Part shown: one piece after another, positions 9,275 to 23,059 of the stretch
How positions within the stretch are numbered: the first letter of the stretch is position 1
How the letters are laid out: each line of letters begins with the position of its first letter
Program-made: the position numbers and the translations under genes
Notes under the pieces: generated by a model
Seen by the model: only the letters and a program-made list of their open reading frames with translations
Database searches by the model: none
Told to the model about the DNA's origin: nothing
NCBI GenBank assembly: GCA_002786025.1
Contig: NHNW01000007.1
Coordinates: forward strand, 434,001-498,000
Direction: 5' to 3'
DNA from: Zasmidium citrigriseum
Lineage: Eukaryota; Ascomycota; Dothideomycetes; Mycosphaerellales; Mycosphaerellaceae
Length of the DNA: 64,000 bases

Positions 9275-11762
9275 CGATGCTTGCGCTGCTGAAGATCCTT
9301 CTGGCCAAGCCTCATCTGATAGTGATTTTGTCGTCTACTGACCTCGCCCTGTGAGGTGAAAGGATCAACGAGATATAGAAAACCGTTGCCTTGCGGTGGT
9401 GATGAAGAATGGCTGATCAGCAGACCGAGTTTGGAAGCCTGCGTGGAAGGAAAAGATTCTACCAAGCCCGGCCGATCCTCGTGCTGATATGCAATTATCT
9501 TCCCATTCATGCATGCATGATACAGGCAGAGGTTCCCTTGGCTCCGGAGCACGGTATTTGAGATGCGATGATCGCTACTTGCGGTAATGTAGTGAGACCA
9601 ATTTCACCCGGCAAGAATGCTGTGTGAGATGGGGTACCAGACGATCATGCGTGCAGGCTGGCAACGAAAACGGAGTTTCTTCGTCGTGGTCAGATGAGTG
9701 GAGGGCGTGAAGGCGTGTGGCACGGAAACGAGCGATGCAGTGCACGACGACGAGTAGAAAGAGCGGTCGGTCCACAGGGATGGACCCGTATACTTAATGT
9801 CTTTTGGTCGCTACACATACCGCCAAACGCTAAAGCAGGTAGAGTCGGATCCAGATACCCTGGTTTCGAGCGTGCTGCACCTGCACGAAGGCGTCAAAGA
9901 GCCAGCAACGAGCAGACGGATTCTCGGTAGCGAATCGTGCGAAGGTGCAAGGGTGGCAGGCAGGCCAATCGCGCTGGCAAGACATTAGACGATGGCGGCG
10001 TCGCTTCTGGCATCTGCCGTCTGCCAGCACGCGGCCGGCGACCCCAGCAGAGTCGCAGTGGACAGACATGGGCCGGGCAGGCGAACTATTTGTGCTGTGG
10101 GACCCTCATACCTGGTACCCAGACAGCAGCTGCGCAGTCGACCGCACCGCCGCTGTATAGCACCCGAGCTGTGCCACTCCAGCAACGGATTAGGCACGCA
10201 GGGTAAAAAGCAGTGCTTTACCGCTATCAAGGTCGCCTCACGAGCAATAACCGGGTTATCGGCAGCAGGCTGGCCAAGGAACCCGTGGCCGAACGCGCGC
10301 TACCAAATCTTAAGTGCTGCCGTGCCACCAGCAACAAAGGCGCACGCATGAACCACCGACGTCGCCAGCAATTGTTGTTTGCGCCGCCCAGCAAAGTGAG
10401 GCGACGAGTGCTCATGATCCGCCGTTCCACTGTTGGAGGCCTCTACCGACGCCGATCGGGTCGCCGAAGCTTGGCGGCCAGGGTAGGCCGTCGGTCTCAT
10501 GTTGGTTTCGCACTTTAGGGCCAGACGCCTAACATCCCAGAAGACAGCAGCTCCAGCAAGGAGTCGACACCTGCTAGTGCGGTCCGAGAAGGGCGACTCC
10601 TCCGGTGTTTGCGCGGTGAAGACTCGCATGTGGTCGTCCACCTGTGCCTCCCACTCTACCAGATTATGCAGCCCTCTGCCGCGCACTCACGAGGCCGCTT
10701 ATAGAAGGCTCTAGCGCCGCTTCAAACACGCGAATGGAGTGATGTCAACCATGAGATTGTGTGAGCCTTCATCAGACTCGTATTTCGCAGAGTTTGTGCT
10801 GGTTTGTGGAGGTTCGCAGGACGGGCCAGTCCAGGAGGAGCCTCTAGGCCGCTGGCGGTCCCGCCTCATTTTTAGCTCCGGGTGAACAGTTCCTGGTCAA
10901 CCCTGGCACGGAGCTGAGATCGAAGTGCAACGTGCGTCTTCTCTCACATCATCGGATCCGCAGAATGCAGGCCAGGGTAGGGTGGGATTGCATTCGGTTG
11001 CAGCTCTTTGTGACGAGGCAGACCGCCATGATGGGGAGGTGGCAGGATCAGACGGCCGAATTGGTTGCCGCCACGAGATTCGACTTCCGTGTTTGCAGAC
11101 CGGTGACAAGGTTCCTGCTGGAAGCGGCAGAGGTGAAGAATATCTGGCTTCGGTTGGAGCACCCGGCCTTACATCCCTGATCCCTGTCCAGTCACAGCGG
11201 GTAAATGGCGACCGCAACGCTGCGCAGACGTGTGATGGATCTGCGATGAGTCCAGCATCGCTGCAAATATCAAAGACGGCAGCGCCTATGGATTTTCCTT
11301 CAATGGCCCACTGTGCCAGAAGATATCGCTATTCCCGCGCCAGCCGAGACGAGAGACACCCACTGGCATAAGCCGACACGCAGTCCAAGGAGTAGTCCAC
11401 GTCATGGGTTGCATCGCAGTGTGAGGAGGCGCGCAGAGGGTGCATGTTGGACCAATATCGCCGCTGGCATCGACCAGATCGCTTGGATCTCCTGTGTGCT
11501 GCGCTCCGAGTGGACGGAATATTCAGCTTTGCGAACCCGGCACGCAACGCTTTAGCGCGCAGAAGGGCGTGCTGGCGGCGTACTGGTCGCCTTGGGAGGT
11601 GGTCAGCATTGCCGTGACCATCGTCGCCTGCGTGCAGGAAGCAGAGATGGATGTCGTCGAGACTGCCTCGGGAGCAGCACGTGGTTAGCGCGCCGTTGCA
11701 CGCCACAGCCGAGCGATAAACTTCAACAGCGCAAAGGCAAAAGACAGAGCAGCGGACGACAC

Positions 11763-11783
11763 TCCTCTTCTCTTCTCTTCTCC
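11763..11783. promoter_or_regulatory. CT-rich tract (GA-rich on the minus strand)
   Basis: A 21-base run of C and T only, with TCTTC repeats, lies about 2.5 kb upstream of the velvet start. Read on the velvet strand it is a GA repeat. Such tracts often mark promoters or nucleosome-free DNA in fungi; function here is inferred. Confidence 0.3.
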
Positions 11784-14700
11784 AGCCGCCCGCAGCGACA
11801 GCGATCTGCAAGCGAGCTGCTCTGCAACCGCCATCCTCAATCGTCAGCCTCGACCAGGTTTCTCACGCACGCTATGGCTGATCTCCCGCTGGAGGGTGGG
11901 CTGCCAACGCTCCCGTACGGCAGCTGCAGCCTCGGCCTGCTTCTGTTGCCAGTTTCATTCACTGACACCTGTCGAAGGATTCAGCCGCGGCTCCTTCGTC
12001 ATGCACAGGAAGATTATTACCGGCCATCAGCTGACTGTGACATTGGTACATGACTTTCCAGTGTACCGCAACGCAAGAGTTCCTTCTCCATCTCATCCGC
12101 CACTCACGATAAGGACCTGGAGATTTCGCTGTCAAGATCCACAGCTGATAAGACAGTCTGCAATGCATCCATTGAGCAGGCGTAGAATCGATTGCAAGTC
12201 TTCATCGGATGCAATACCTGACTCCCAGCTGACGCCATCCGTCGCTTCAAACACCGACTCTGGTGAGATACCATGCTGTTCTTACATCGCCATCAAGAGC
12301 AACGGCCCGTGGCAGGCGCGGCTCACTTCGCCTCGCAAGCGACGTCCAGCAATCGGCACATGAAGACAGGCGGTGGTGCAATAGCACGACGACCACACCA
12401 AGATTTTGGTCGATCTTTCCATCTCCAGTAACGACTCTGGCGGTGTTTCCCGCAACCTTCAGTAATCCTGGAATCAAAGAGTCAATTTCTGCTGTCTGGA
12501 AGTGGAAGAAGATGACGTCTCAGGCAGAAAACGTCTGCTTACCCACAGTTGATTCTCGTACTTGACCCGACAGTCTGGTCACGGTGGAGTGAGCAAAACC
12601 GGGCGCCTGCATAACATCATTTCCCATGCGCATGCGACTCGACGCGCGCACCGCTTTCGACAATGGAAACACAAGTCGCCAATTTTCTCCGGATCATTAC
12701 ATACTCTAGGGCTCAGCACAACGCCATCCAATGCCGTGGTTTGGGGTCGAGACCAAAAAGCGACACCGAGACGTGGTCTCTGTTGAGGGCACACTGGATG
12801 CACTTATGCGGGCCGACATTGAGGCGCGCTCTACGGGCCGCCGGCTGAGCTCTGCGACTCCACTGTCTGGTTGATAATGCTTGCTAGACTTCACAGAACG
12901 CCTGGCTCGGGCTAGGAAGACCGTATCCTCAGGCTCGAACAATTGGTCTCAGACCTTGGCTTGGCGTGTCATACAATCGGCGACCTACAGCAAAGTGGTG
13001 AGGTCCATTCAAGGGCCTACGTTCTCTCTACGAGTCCAGGCGGCTTCGACTTTGAACATCAGCTCGAGGAAGTGCAGCACAGTTTGAACACACGATTTGA
13101 ATAGTCGCCACTTTGAGCAGGATGGCGAGCGTATTCGACCCGGATCCACCGTGTACCAGTACCGAGGAAAGCGATCACAGGAAAGGGGACGCGGTCTCAA
13201 CGACGCAAGATCCATGTCAATACTCCGGCCGCTCGCAGGACCTTCCAGATGTGCGTTCTCCATATTGCCGGATGCATCACGAAGTACGCGGGCTCAACAC
13301 TTCACCTATCACGCTTCTTTCTCCTGACCTTGTACTGGGACGGCCTATCCACAGTCATCAAAGACATTCAACATTACGGGCAAGGTCGTTTTGCTCTTTT
13401 CGGACACCTGGTTCCCAATTGCGTGTTGGCCCACTCGTCCGTTTACAGGATCTCTTGCCGGTCGTTTCTGAGGCTATCCCTTTCTGTGGCTCGCCTGAAA
13501 GAAGACAGTCATATGACACACAAAACGTGTCAAGAACGTGTCTACACGTGGAGCCTCCTTGTGTGACCCGAAGGATATCATTCTCATGGGTAGTCGACGA
13601 GAACGGTCAAGGCCTATCAAGGGTAGTCCAAAAACGAATCCTGAACAAAGCAGAGACATACGACTCTGGCGACATGCATCCATAGATCCGTTTCACGACC
13701 TAAGTTAACACCCGATTTCGTCGCCCTCATTTTCCGACGGCATGGCCTTTGGTTCGGCAACAGTCGGTCTTCGATACGCACAGCAATGACAGGCGCACGC
13801 AATAGGTGATGTTCGAGTCAGGGTCCACAGCTAACCATTGCTAGGGCAAGGCTCGCTGGACCGCGATACGAAGTGTAGACACAGCTTGTACCATACCGAC
13901 CTTTGCTATCCAGGGCCACGATGCAAGTACTTTCGCTGTTGCTGGTCGGGATTGTACAAACGGCCTTGCTCGGTGTGAACAGCATCGTTATCCACGGACT
14001 CCACGCAAACTCTTTCACGCGCTTTCTTGCTTGAGTGTCCAACTTCAACGAAGTACCTTCCCGATTTGCACCTCATTGCATGCCTGCGGATACCCCAAAA
14101 CTTGGCCACATGAGACGAAACTGAGACATTCAATTCAGTATCGACCTAAGGACCTCATCCCGCCTCCGACATTCACATTCTTTCTCCTTCATGCAGTCCG
14201 CGACACATCAGGAAGTCGACAGCTTCGATTCTTGCCGGTACCTGTGCTAAGCGAGCCACGCACATCTGTCAGCCATCCTGCTTCTGCACATCGGGAAGAA
14301 AAACAGAGGTAACGACAGGCGTCGATCCGCACGTCTGCATCTCGCCGCATTGTTGGCCGTGCATAACAAGTCTCTGCGCCGAAAGGCAAGCTAAACAGGG
14401 TGAGCTGCATCGAAGCGTGAAGCTCACCAACCGTGGCTCCGGGAAGAACAATTCATCATGCACTGCAAGCAAGCATGATATCCCCGCATAAAGTGGACAA
14501 GACGGGCAAGAATGGCGATAGGCCCGGTGCGAGCGAGAGAAGTCACGGGATGTCCTCCATTCGCTCCTGCCTTTCCCAAACTTTGGAAGGCACCTCTGGT
14601 CTCTTTTGTGTGAGCTGTCACATTCTTCCTTTCGTGCCTTTCGCACCGCCTCCTGTTCCCAAAGAACCAAGAAAGAGAATCTCGCGCGGATGCCGAACCA

Positions 14701-15316
14701 ATTCATGGATGTGATGTGACGACTGACATGGCACCGCAGAAAGAAACCCTCAGACAGCTCATCACACCCGCCCGCCTACCTGCCGCGCGCATCGCTTTCG
14801 GCGGTCCCAGTCCCACCTTTCACACGACAAAGGCAAACGAAAAAGCCGTCAACCGACGGTTGCATGCGTTGACATGTCGGTCGTACACGGTGGCCATTGT
14901 CCTAAGCGACGACACAACAGCTGGCAGCTCTTCCCAATACCACGGAAGAGAAGGGCCAATGGCTCGTCAGCAAGCACCTGATGACAGAACCTGCGACGAA
15001 GACTCCGTGCCACTGACCTGTCATGCTCTGTCATGTCACCTCTTCCTCGTCCTTCCTCGCACTCCGTCTCCTGCTGACATGTGCGGAAGCAACAGAAGCA
15101 CAAGAACACACAATCAGACAAGACCTCGGATGTCGATCTTGACAGGTAGGACAACTCGCTCCACGAAACGGGTACAAGAACCCCAACTCCCGTCCGCCGC
15201 TCTCCTTCTTGTGTCCGAAACTTGTTTGCGCTGCACGTGGGACTGAAAAGGGTTCAACACAATTCGTATCTTGAAACGGCAAAAGCTGCACGTGGACGAC
15301 TTGGAGAGAACACATG

Positions 15317-15467
15317 TTCATCAATTTCATACAGCATGCAATGGACCAAGAATCTGGAATAGGATTTCATCAACTCCATACAAGATGCAACACGACCGGA
15401 AAGAAGATAGAAATAGGAACAATCTTCATCAATTCAATGCTTCATACCAAGAGTGGTGCTTCATCAA
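15317..15467. repeat. cluster of four TTCATCAA octamers
   Basis: TTCATCAA occurs at 15317, 15366, 15425 and 15460, four exact copies in 151 bases. Copies 1 and 2 share more context (CATACA(G/A)(C/G)ATGCAA). The cluster lies 250-400 bases past the stop codon of the deubiquitinase gene, so in a transcript of that gene it would read UUGAUGAA. It could be a 3' UTR element or a degenerate tandem repeat. Confidence 0.4.
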
Positions 15468-15712
15468 TCAGTCCCTATCTTCGGCGACCCTTGTCTCTCG
15501 TCCTGTTGTCATCGTCGCCCTTCTCTAATCCATCGTCATGAAACGGTGTCTACTAATACAACAATATCGAAGCAAGCCAGTCATCGTCATCATCGTCACC
15601 ATCATCCCCATTCGCTGAAAAAGAAAAGCGCACAAAGCCCAAAGAAGGAGGAACCCAACCTCCTCTCGCCAAAACACCTTGCTTGCTCGCTGACCCGCTC
15701 AATCACATCGAA

Positions 15713-18700
15713 TCACTCCATAGACAAGCTCTCGTCATCCTCTCCATCCCAATCGTCGCTACTAACGAAACCATCGGATGCCTCGACCGAGGCCCGCACG
15801 TCGTCTTGCGTCTCCTGCGCGTCTTGCTGCCACAGACTCAAAGTCTCGGCTTCGAGTTCGGTGAGTGACTTCAGTGTCTGCGAGATCTCATCGACTTCCG
15901 TCCGCAGCTTCAAATTGATCGCGTCGGCAGGAAGATCGCCGATCTTCGCCTGCAGCGTCCGGAGGAAGTTGTCCAGAGTCTGCACAAGCTTGACCGGGCC
16001 CTCGAAGCGGGATCGCGCCTTGTCGTTGATGTATGCCTGGTTCAAGAATTCCGCGAGGAGTCTGGCCAGTGCGCGTGCTTGTCTCGCGCGCTCGGCGTCG
16101 AAGTCGAGGTTTTGAGATATCGAATCGATGTCAAAGACTTTCTCTTGCAGCCACTTGGAGGTTTCGTCGCGGATGCTGGCCGTCTTGGCCTGCAGGAAAC
16201 TGGGAGCCCAAGCCTCCATCGTCGACAGGACGATGCGTGGGAAGATCTGGTAAGCGTCCGGCAGCACTTTGAGGAACACTCCTTCGGAGTTCTCCCACAT
16301 ATGTATCACTCTGGCCAGGGCATGGAACACCGACCAAGCGTCCTCTTCGGATGGGCAGTTGCTGCAGTATTGCATGGTCATGTGGACCAGAACAGCCAGG
16401 TTATCTTCCTCTTGTTCGATGTAGTCGATCAGGCTTTGCTTTATAGCAAGCACCATCTCGGCGGTAGACTTGCGGGAAGAGAGCAGGCCGACGAGCTTTC
16501 CAGGAGCAGAGTCCTTCCATGAGCTGTCGCATATTAGCATCGATGTAAGAAAAAACAGCGCTATCAAGTCCAACTTACCAGTCCTGCTTCGCGTGCTTGC
16601 TCTGCTTCATCCAATGGAACACATTCTGGGACTTTCCATTGCACCTTGACAAGAGCGATTCGACCTCACCAGTGTTCAAGACAAGACCGTCCTGCTCGGT
16701 GAGAACATGTATGTCGTCTTGCATCGGTTCCGTCAACGATGTGCAAAGATCAACATGCTTGTCCAGAATGGAATGTATGAAGTCGTACAGGGCGACCAGG
16801 ATGCCTGGGTTCTCTCTGAGGTGTTCCACCAGACCTGGCAGCTTCTTCTTAAGACCACTGCTGTATGGCAGATACAGCAACTTGAAAGCCCATTCCCAGT
16901 AGCCTTCATCGAGGATGGTCTCCGTTTCGGCTGGACCGAGGCCAGCTAAGCTGGTGGCGAACTTGAAATAGTCCTGCCAATGCAGTGACTGCACGCTCGC
17001 GAGGTTTTTGTTCGGCTTCGAATGGATCTCGGAGAGTTGCTTGAAGGCCTGACGATAGAAGGCCTGGTCAAATTCCCGGAGGCGTTCCAAGCATGCGATG
17101 ATGAATTGGCCGACCACAGTCCGCACCTTCGGTTGTTCGTGATTCAACACCGCTTCAAACCATGCGGGATCCGCGACCACGCGGTTCACGCAGAGAGTGT
17201 TGAACTCCGGCTGAGCCTGTACCAGGGAGTCAAGCATACTGATGCATGCACTCACTCGTCGGATTGGTATGACGGTGTCGCATGGAGCCACTCGCTGAAG
17301 ATAGGTCATTGCCACGGCGCTGACCTTCTCAGCAAGCCAACCCTCACCAGGGCGTTCTTCCGAGTCTGACGACCTCGCAGAGGCATCTTGATCGCTCGAC
17401 AAGTCTGACCCCGCTGATGCTGTCGACTTGCGAGCATCGAGGCTCTGAGATTTATACTCGTGCCTGTATTGTTCCATGAGCCAGGTGATGAAGTTGGCGA
17501 ACTCGTCATGGAACAGATGCGCGATGCGAAATCTCCAGGCGTTGTCCCTGTGGATGTTCGCCGCCAGATCTGACGGTGCCAGGACCTTTGGAGGGAGAAG
17601 TGCCTTCGTGTTTGGATCGATGACGAAACCCGGCAAAGCAAGGTTCTCCTCCAAAGATGACCTCCGTTCGTAGAATAACAGGTACGCACTGTCCACGCGT
17701 TCGTTGCCATTGTTGTAGTACAGCCCGCCAGAGCATTCGTTCTGAATTTCCTGGAGTCCACCTTGGACGACAGAGACATTGCGATCCTCGAGCTTGACCC
17801 AAGTCCGAGAGAATGGGAGCGCAGTGTTTCGCAACAGGGTGTACGACCAGTAGTGGCCAAGAGCCATCGTGCCCTGGTGATCTATGACGCCCACCAACTC
17901 GAAAATGTCCTCTTCGGCTTTGGACGAGGGATTCTCCAAATGTGCGGCCTTGTACGGGGCCATGTTGATTGTCTGCGGGAACTCGAATCGATCGTTCACT
18001 TTCGTCTCCATACCGGACAGCGCCTCGAAGGCGAAACGTTTGAGGCAAAAGGTCAGATTGTCTGGAATCTCCTCAGGACATGCCCTCCTCATGGCGTCAA
18101 CGAGACGACCACCATTTGTGCTGTCGCAAGCCTGGCATTTGTACTTGTTGGCACCTTGCATCGGTTCGCCTTGCACATACTCGTCCAGGCTTTCGATCAG
18201 ATTGGCCTTGTTCTTGACGACGACCTGCAGGTCCACGAATGGCTCAGTCTTGGGCGAGACGTGTCCGCATTCGCCCTTGATCTGCGATAGCTGCTTTCCG
18301 GTGTAGAAACGTTGCAACTGCGTCTTCCATGTATCGTCGGGCATGTTGGCTTCCAATGATGTGAGGAGGCCTTCGTAGAATTGATGCACATCTTCTTGTT
18401 GTTCGGTCTTGATGCCGAGCACTGCGGCAAGCGCTGTCGTATCCGGGAAAGGGTTGTAGCTGTTTTGCATATGAGCGAATAGCGCCTGCACCTCTTTCAA
18501 GAGAGCTTGCTTTCCTGCGTCGACGATCGGCACTTCGAACAAGAACTTGCGGAAATGTACGTTGGCGAACAGTTGCTGTAAAAGCGAGTTCATGTAACAT
18601 GTCATGCCCAAGTTGGGCAGTCCGCTGCAGTTGGAGGCCGGGCGTATCCATCCCGCAAGACCGGGGAACCTGTCTCCAGGATTGCCAGAGGTATCCAGCA

Positions 18701-21700
18701 TTGGTGCGAGTGTGGCATCCAAGATACCCGCAAAGTCAGCCTCTGACTCGCAAGTATGCTGGACCAGCCTGTATGCCAAGCTGCGTGAGCCAGCGTCCAC
18801 CAATGGTCGAGAGTCCGGCGCCATATACGGCGGGAACAGCATTCGTGTCAGAATTTGAACGGCCAGGTCTGGCAGCGCCAAAGGTTTCTTGAAGCTTTTC
18901 ACAACCTCCACGACTGCGATGAGCAGCCTGAGCATGCCAACCACGGTACAGTCTGGAATCGGAAGGTCGACGGATTCTGTGTGTTCGTAGCTCCAAAACG
19001 CTGAAATCAGAGTGTCGAGCATCTCCCGAGCTCTGTTTTCGTCTGATGACAGTACATTGGCGGCGTGTACGGACTCAATCGCCAAGAAGAAGAAATAGTC
19101 CGCCCGGGCAGCTCGATGACTGTCCTTCAAGACATCCGGCAGCAATGCGAGAAATGTCTTGGCGTAGAATTGAGCCACTTCATCGGACGAGGAAGCGTCC
19201 GTAAAGAAGTCTTTCATCAGAGTACCAGCCTCCCGGGGAATTCGGCCATCGTGGGCCATCAGAACCTTCTTGTGCATTTCTAGCACACGAGGGCTCTCGG
19301 CGAAGCACTTCCAGACACTGTTCTGAACTCTGCATGCTTGGAAAAGTGCCTTGAAAGCATTTGTCAGAAGCGTCACAGGCGACTCGGGCGCTTCAGGAGG
19401 ATGCGGAACCGAAAATTTGCAGATTTCGACCAGTCTATCGACGAAAACGTCCGGCTGCTCGATCCATGACACAGCAGATGCGTTGGCCGGGCGTTCTGGA
19501 GTTGGTCAGCTCGAAGCACCGGAGAAGGCTGTTAACGTGGAACCATACCTTGCAAGAACATTGTCAAGACTGACAATGCGTGTCCGAGAATGGGATGCTG
19601 AAGTGAGTGTGCACTGTTGGCGATCAGTGCAACAAGCGAACGCACGCCTCGCAATATGTAGTTATCGTCGGCCACGCCTATCTTGGCATAGTCTTTGCGA
19701 TGAGCATCCAGCACATGTAGAGAGTATGCACTGCGCCAGGGTCGTGTTGTCAAAGGGAAGAGCTCGTCAACGCTGCTGTCTGCGGCGTTCACCTTCTCCC
19801 GCGCTTTCGCAGGTGGTGAAATGTTGGCAAGGAAGTGGAAGGCCTGCGAGAGTGTCAGCATCGTTCACAAACTACGCCATCTTGGTCATCCTACCTTCGC
19901 GGCGATGTCATCTGGTCCATCAAGGAGCCGCTCCAGGTCGTCAAAGTGCTTCAACACTTCTTGTTCGACGGTACCTGGCAACGTTAATACAATGCCAAGA
20001 TCACTTTCAATTGTATGTCTGGGACTGATAAGGATCCCACCTGAAGCTTGAACCCCCAGCCTGGACAAAGCTGTATTCGCCTGCGACTCCGGATCGAGAC
20101 TTTTGCCTCCAACGATCGCTCGGTTTTCAGTGGCGCCTGTGAGCGAGGGCAAGACTGCCATCAGCTCCGAGACGGTCGTCGAAGAGTTTGCTTGCAAGCG
20201 ATGAATCTTGGGCTGCGTCTGGCCGCCGCCGTATACCTGTAGTGCGCACTGAAACAACTCTTCCTCCGGTTCCGTGGCGAGGCAGAGATCAGTGTCAGCC
20301 GGCGATGAGTGTGACGGGAAACGTCTACTCTTCTTGAGTACAGCGTCGAGGAGTGATAGCTTTTGGCAAATCACCGCACCGCCCGTGCTCTCCATGTCGT
20401 CGAAGTTGTCGCGAATGTGATCGATCTGCTGACGAGCAAAATTGGCTTGGCATTGCGCCGCTGTGTGAAGCTTCTCTGATTGACGCGGACAGACAAACAG
20501 TATTTCGCAAAGGGCTTCAGTGGCTGGATGGCTGACTTGCGGCACACCAATGCTTTCTGCTGCCTGGACGAGCTTCTGCCAGGTCGGAGACTCCAGGAAG
20601 CTGGAGTAATTATCTGACGCAGGATCAGTCTTCGCCTGGCCTTGGAGCGAGACGCCGAATAGCTCGATGAGTTTCGGTGTCATGAATTGCAGGTCCAACT
20701 TCAGGGCTTCAGTGTTGACAAAATGCAATATCAAGTCTTTTGCAACGATGTTGACTTGCGGCTGAAAGCTCTTTGAGGTAACAAGTGACGACAGTACGTT
20801 CCAACAGTAGTCTCGGACAGCGTTGTTGAGGGCAAGGTCCCCGAAAATGTAGCAGAATAACGACATTCTGGTCGCGGCTTCGACTTTGGTGCCAGGGAGT
20901 GCCATGATTTGGATGGCGAAAATCAACCGTTGCTGGAGGCCTGCTTGAAGATTGCGGAGATGCTTGCCATCAGACGGGGTCTCTCGGTGCTGATTCACGT
21001 AATGGCCCAGCTCGTCTACGACGGACTGTACTGGCAGCATGTCGAGGAGATCTTGAGCTTCTTGGGGTGACTGGAGACCCGGCAAGAACATGGTGAGTAT
21101 TTCAACACTGGTGGTGGCATGCTCGTTGGGCTCAACCAAGTTCGGCACGCACCGTGCGAGTATGCGTGCACGATCTTCTCTGCTGTATGGTGGTCCTGTG
21201 AAGCGGGACAGCTCATTGCGTACAGTATCACGCAACGGCAGCAACGATGCGTGTTCCTGGATATTGGCGATTCGCAGCAGAATATCGATGCTGATGAAGG
21301 CTGTTGCTAGACGATGTCTGTGATCTGCCGATGATGCACTCTTGACCTGCACACGCTGAAAGAGATCGGTAAGCGATTCCACGGCGTCCTTCCCCAGCTT
21401 CGACGGAGGTGTGATGGCGTATTTGTTGGCCAAGTAGAGCAAATGGTCAAGGTCCAGATAGCGACAAAGATCAGCAAGGACTGTAAAAGAAGCCTTTACA
21501 AACTCCGTCTCTACACTGTTGGTGCAAGCATGCCATATGATGTCGGACTCGAGATTCGTGTAGGCGAATGTCGCAGCCAAAAAGCCAATGATGTTCTGGC
21601 TGTGATTGACCAGACTGGCATGGGAGTTTGGGCCAAAGATGTACTTCGTAAGCTCATTGGCACGCATGAAGCGCGCAACGTACTGGAGGACTGGGTGGTC

Positions 21701-23059
21701 GTAATTGTCTTTGCCCGAGCGATGTGCGTTGTAGAGCTCCAGCAATTTCGAACTCAACATCGAGATACCAGCACTCCGGACGTCCATGATGTCGCTATAG
21801 ATGAACGCCTTGAGTCTTGCAAGTGTCCAGGCGGTCGTCACAAGCTCGATCAACGTGTCGCTGTCGCCTCCGCTAACGTTCTCCAGCGACTGCACAACGC
21901 TGGTATCCTGGGCTGACTCCATTGTCAAGGCATCATTCTCGCTCTTCACATAGCTCTCGTACAGACCCGCCGCCTCCTCCATGTTGGAGATCTCCATCAT
22001 TTCCCCAAGATAGGTCGATCCATGATGTATAGAAAGCTCATGGAAGTTGTCGGGCAGTGCGCGCGGGTGTTTGTCGCAAATCACAGGCAAGATGTGCAAG
22101 TGCAGGATATCCATCACAGTCTCCACTTCCTCGCCACAATCGATGTACTTGTAAATGCGAAGTATGGCATCGATGCCCTCCCACGCATTCGAGAGCTCGC
22201 GATGGTGTTGAGTAAGCTGCTTGAGTAGAACGAAAAGAGCTCCTATCAAGCGTTGCTGTTGGAGGAAGCTGCCTTTGCGCAGCTTGCAATTCGCTGCCGG
22301 CTTGTAGTTCAGTCCATCCTTGAAGAAGCCTGTCGACTGATTGGCCTTGTAAGCACAAAGAGTCTGTGCCAGTGTGAGGGTGTACCAAAGGAAACCGACA
22401 TGCTGTCTGGTCTTTGCTACCTGCCCAGAGTCTCTGCGAGCGATGGTTTTGTCCACCACGGATGGAAGCAATAGCAGCACTCTGCAGCTCAGCTCATAGA
22501 CGGCATCGTGAAAGGTGGCGACTAGCTCGTGCAGCGGAGCGATTCCCACATGTTGCACGGTTCTGTGATCGAACAAAGGTAGCTGTCGCTCCAACAGAGT
22601 GAAGCAGGCTTGCCCGATCCTAGAGATGAAGTCGTACTCTTCGACGTACGATTCAAACATGCCCTCTGCGGAGTTGCGGGTGTCCTCGAGGTGGTCCGAG
22701 ATAAATCGGGCAAGGCGGTTGAGGTGTTCTGGATTGAGCGATTCCAGAGATGTCGCTTTTGAGATGAGCCATTCGAGCTGTTGGACGGGCCCATAGGTCG
22801 TGCTAGGCTCCAAGCAAAAGCTATCGCTCAAGGATAGGCCCATGTCGTCCTCATCATCCAGGGCGATGGCGTTGTCGAAATTGGTGCCGATCTCGTCGGG
22901 CGGCAAGGCCTCGATGACGACGTCGCCGTCGGGGTCGGTGGATAGCGGCGAGGTGTCGGCCTCCTCGCTCAGGCGCTGTCGTTTGCGGGTGAGATCTGGG
23001 TTTGCGTCGGCGGCCTCGTCGCGAGACCAAGAGAGGTCCGTGTTTGCCGAAGCGGCCAT
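15713..23059 (-). CDS. giant ubiquitin-specific protease (USP9X/USP24/USP34 type)
   Basis: Cysteine protease that removes ubiquitin from proteins. Four exons on the minus strand: 23059-19895, 19843-19549, 19495-16579 and 16523-15713, with introns of 51, 53 and 55 nt, giving 2395 residues. All joints keep frame. A long helical-repeat-like N-terminal region precedes the USP domain and includes a ubiquitin-like stretch near residues 930-1010. The catalytic domain starts with the Cys box (NLGMTCYMNSLLQQLF, Cys about 1453), has the QEDVHQF box, a CxxC zinc-binding element (YKCQACD) and the His box (DHQGTMALGHYWSY, His about 1701). About 700 further residues follow, with another helical region. Size and order match the fungal relatives of Drosophila fat facets. 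Its start faces POP3 across 505 bases. Confidence 0.93.

Larger units (their letters stand above)
9275..15712. other. 6.4-kb gene-empty region upstream of the velvet gene
   Basis: Bounded by the velvet start codon (minus strand) and by the 3' end of the deubiquitinase gene (minus strand), so nearly all of it is upstream of velvet. Open frames here are short, overlap on all six frames and show no family signature; I regard them as chance. Composition is GC-balanced, with no long direct repeats or transposon proteins noticed. Local features are a CT tract at 11763-11783 and a TTCATCAA cluster at 15317-15467. It could hold a long 5' leader, distal regulatory sites or non-coding RNA. Confidence 0.5.

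Noticed and set aside
13113..13685. 190-residue plus-strand frame in the 6.4-kb gap
   Set aside because: No motif, high Ser/Arg/Pro content and overlapping open frames on other strands; treated as chance.
14716..15246. 176-residue plus-strand frame near the end of the 6.4-kb gap
   Set aside because: Thr/Arg/Ser-rich with no recognisable fold or splice structure, and facing the 3' end of the deubiquitinase gene.
15577..15612. CATCATC-type trinucleotide run
   Set aside because: Short low-complexity sequence just beyond the deubiquitinase stop codon, with nothing to suggest function.
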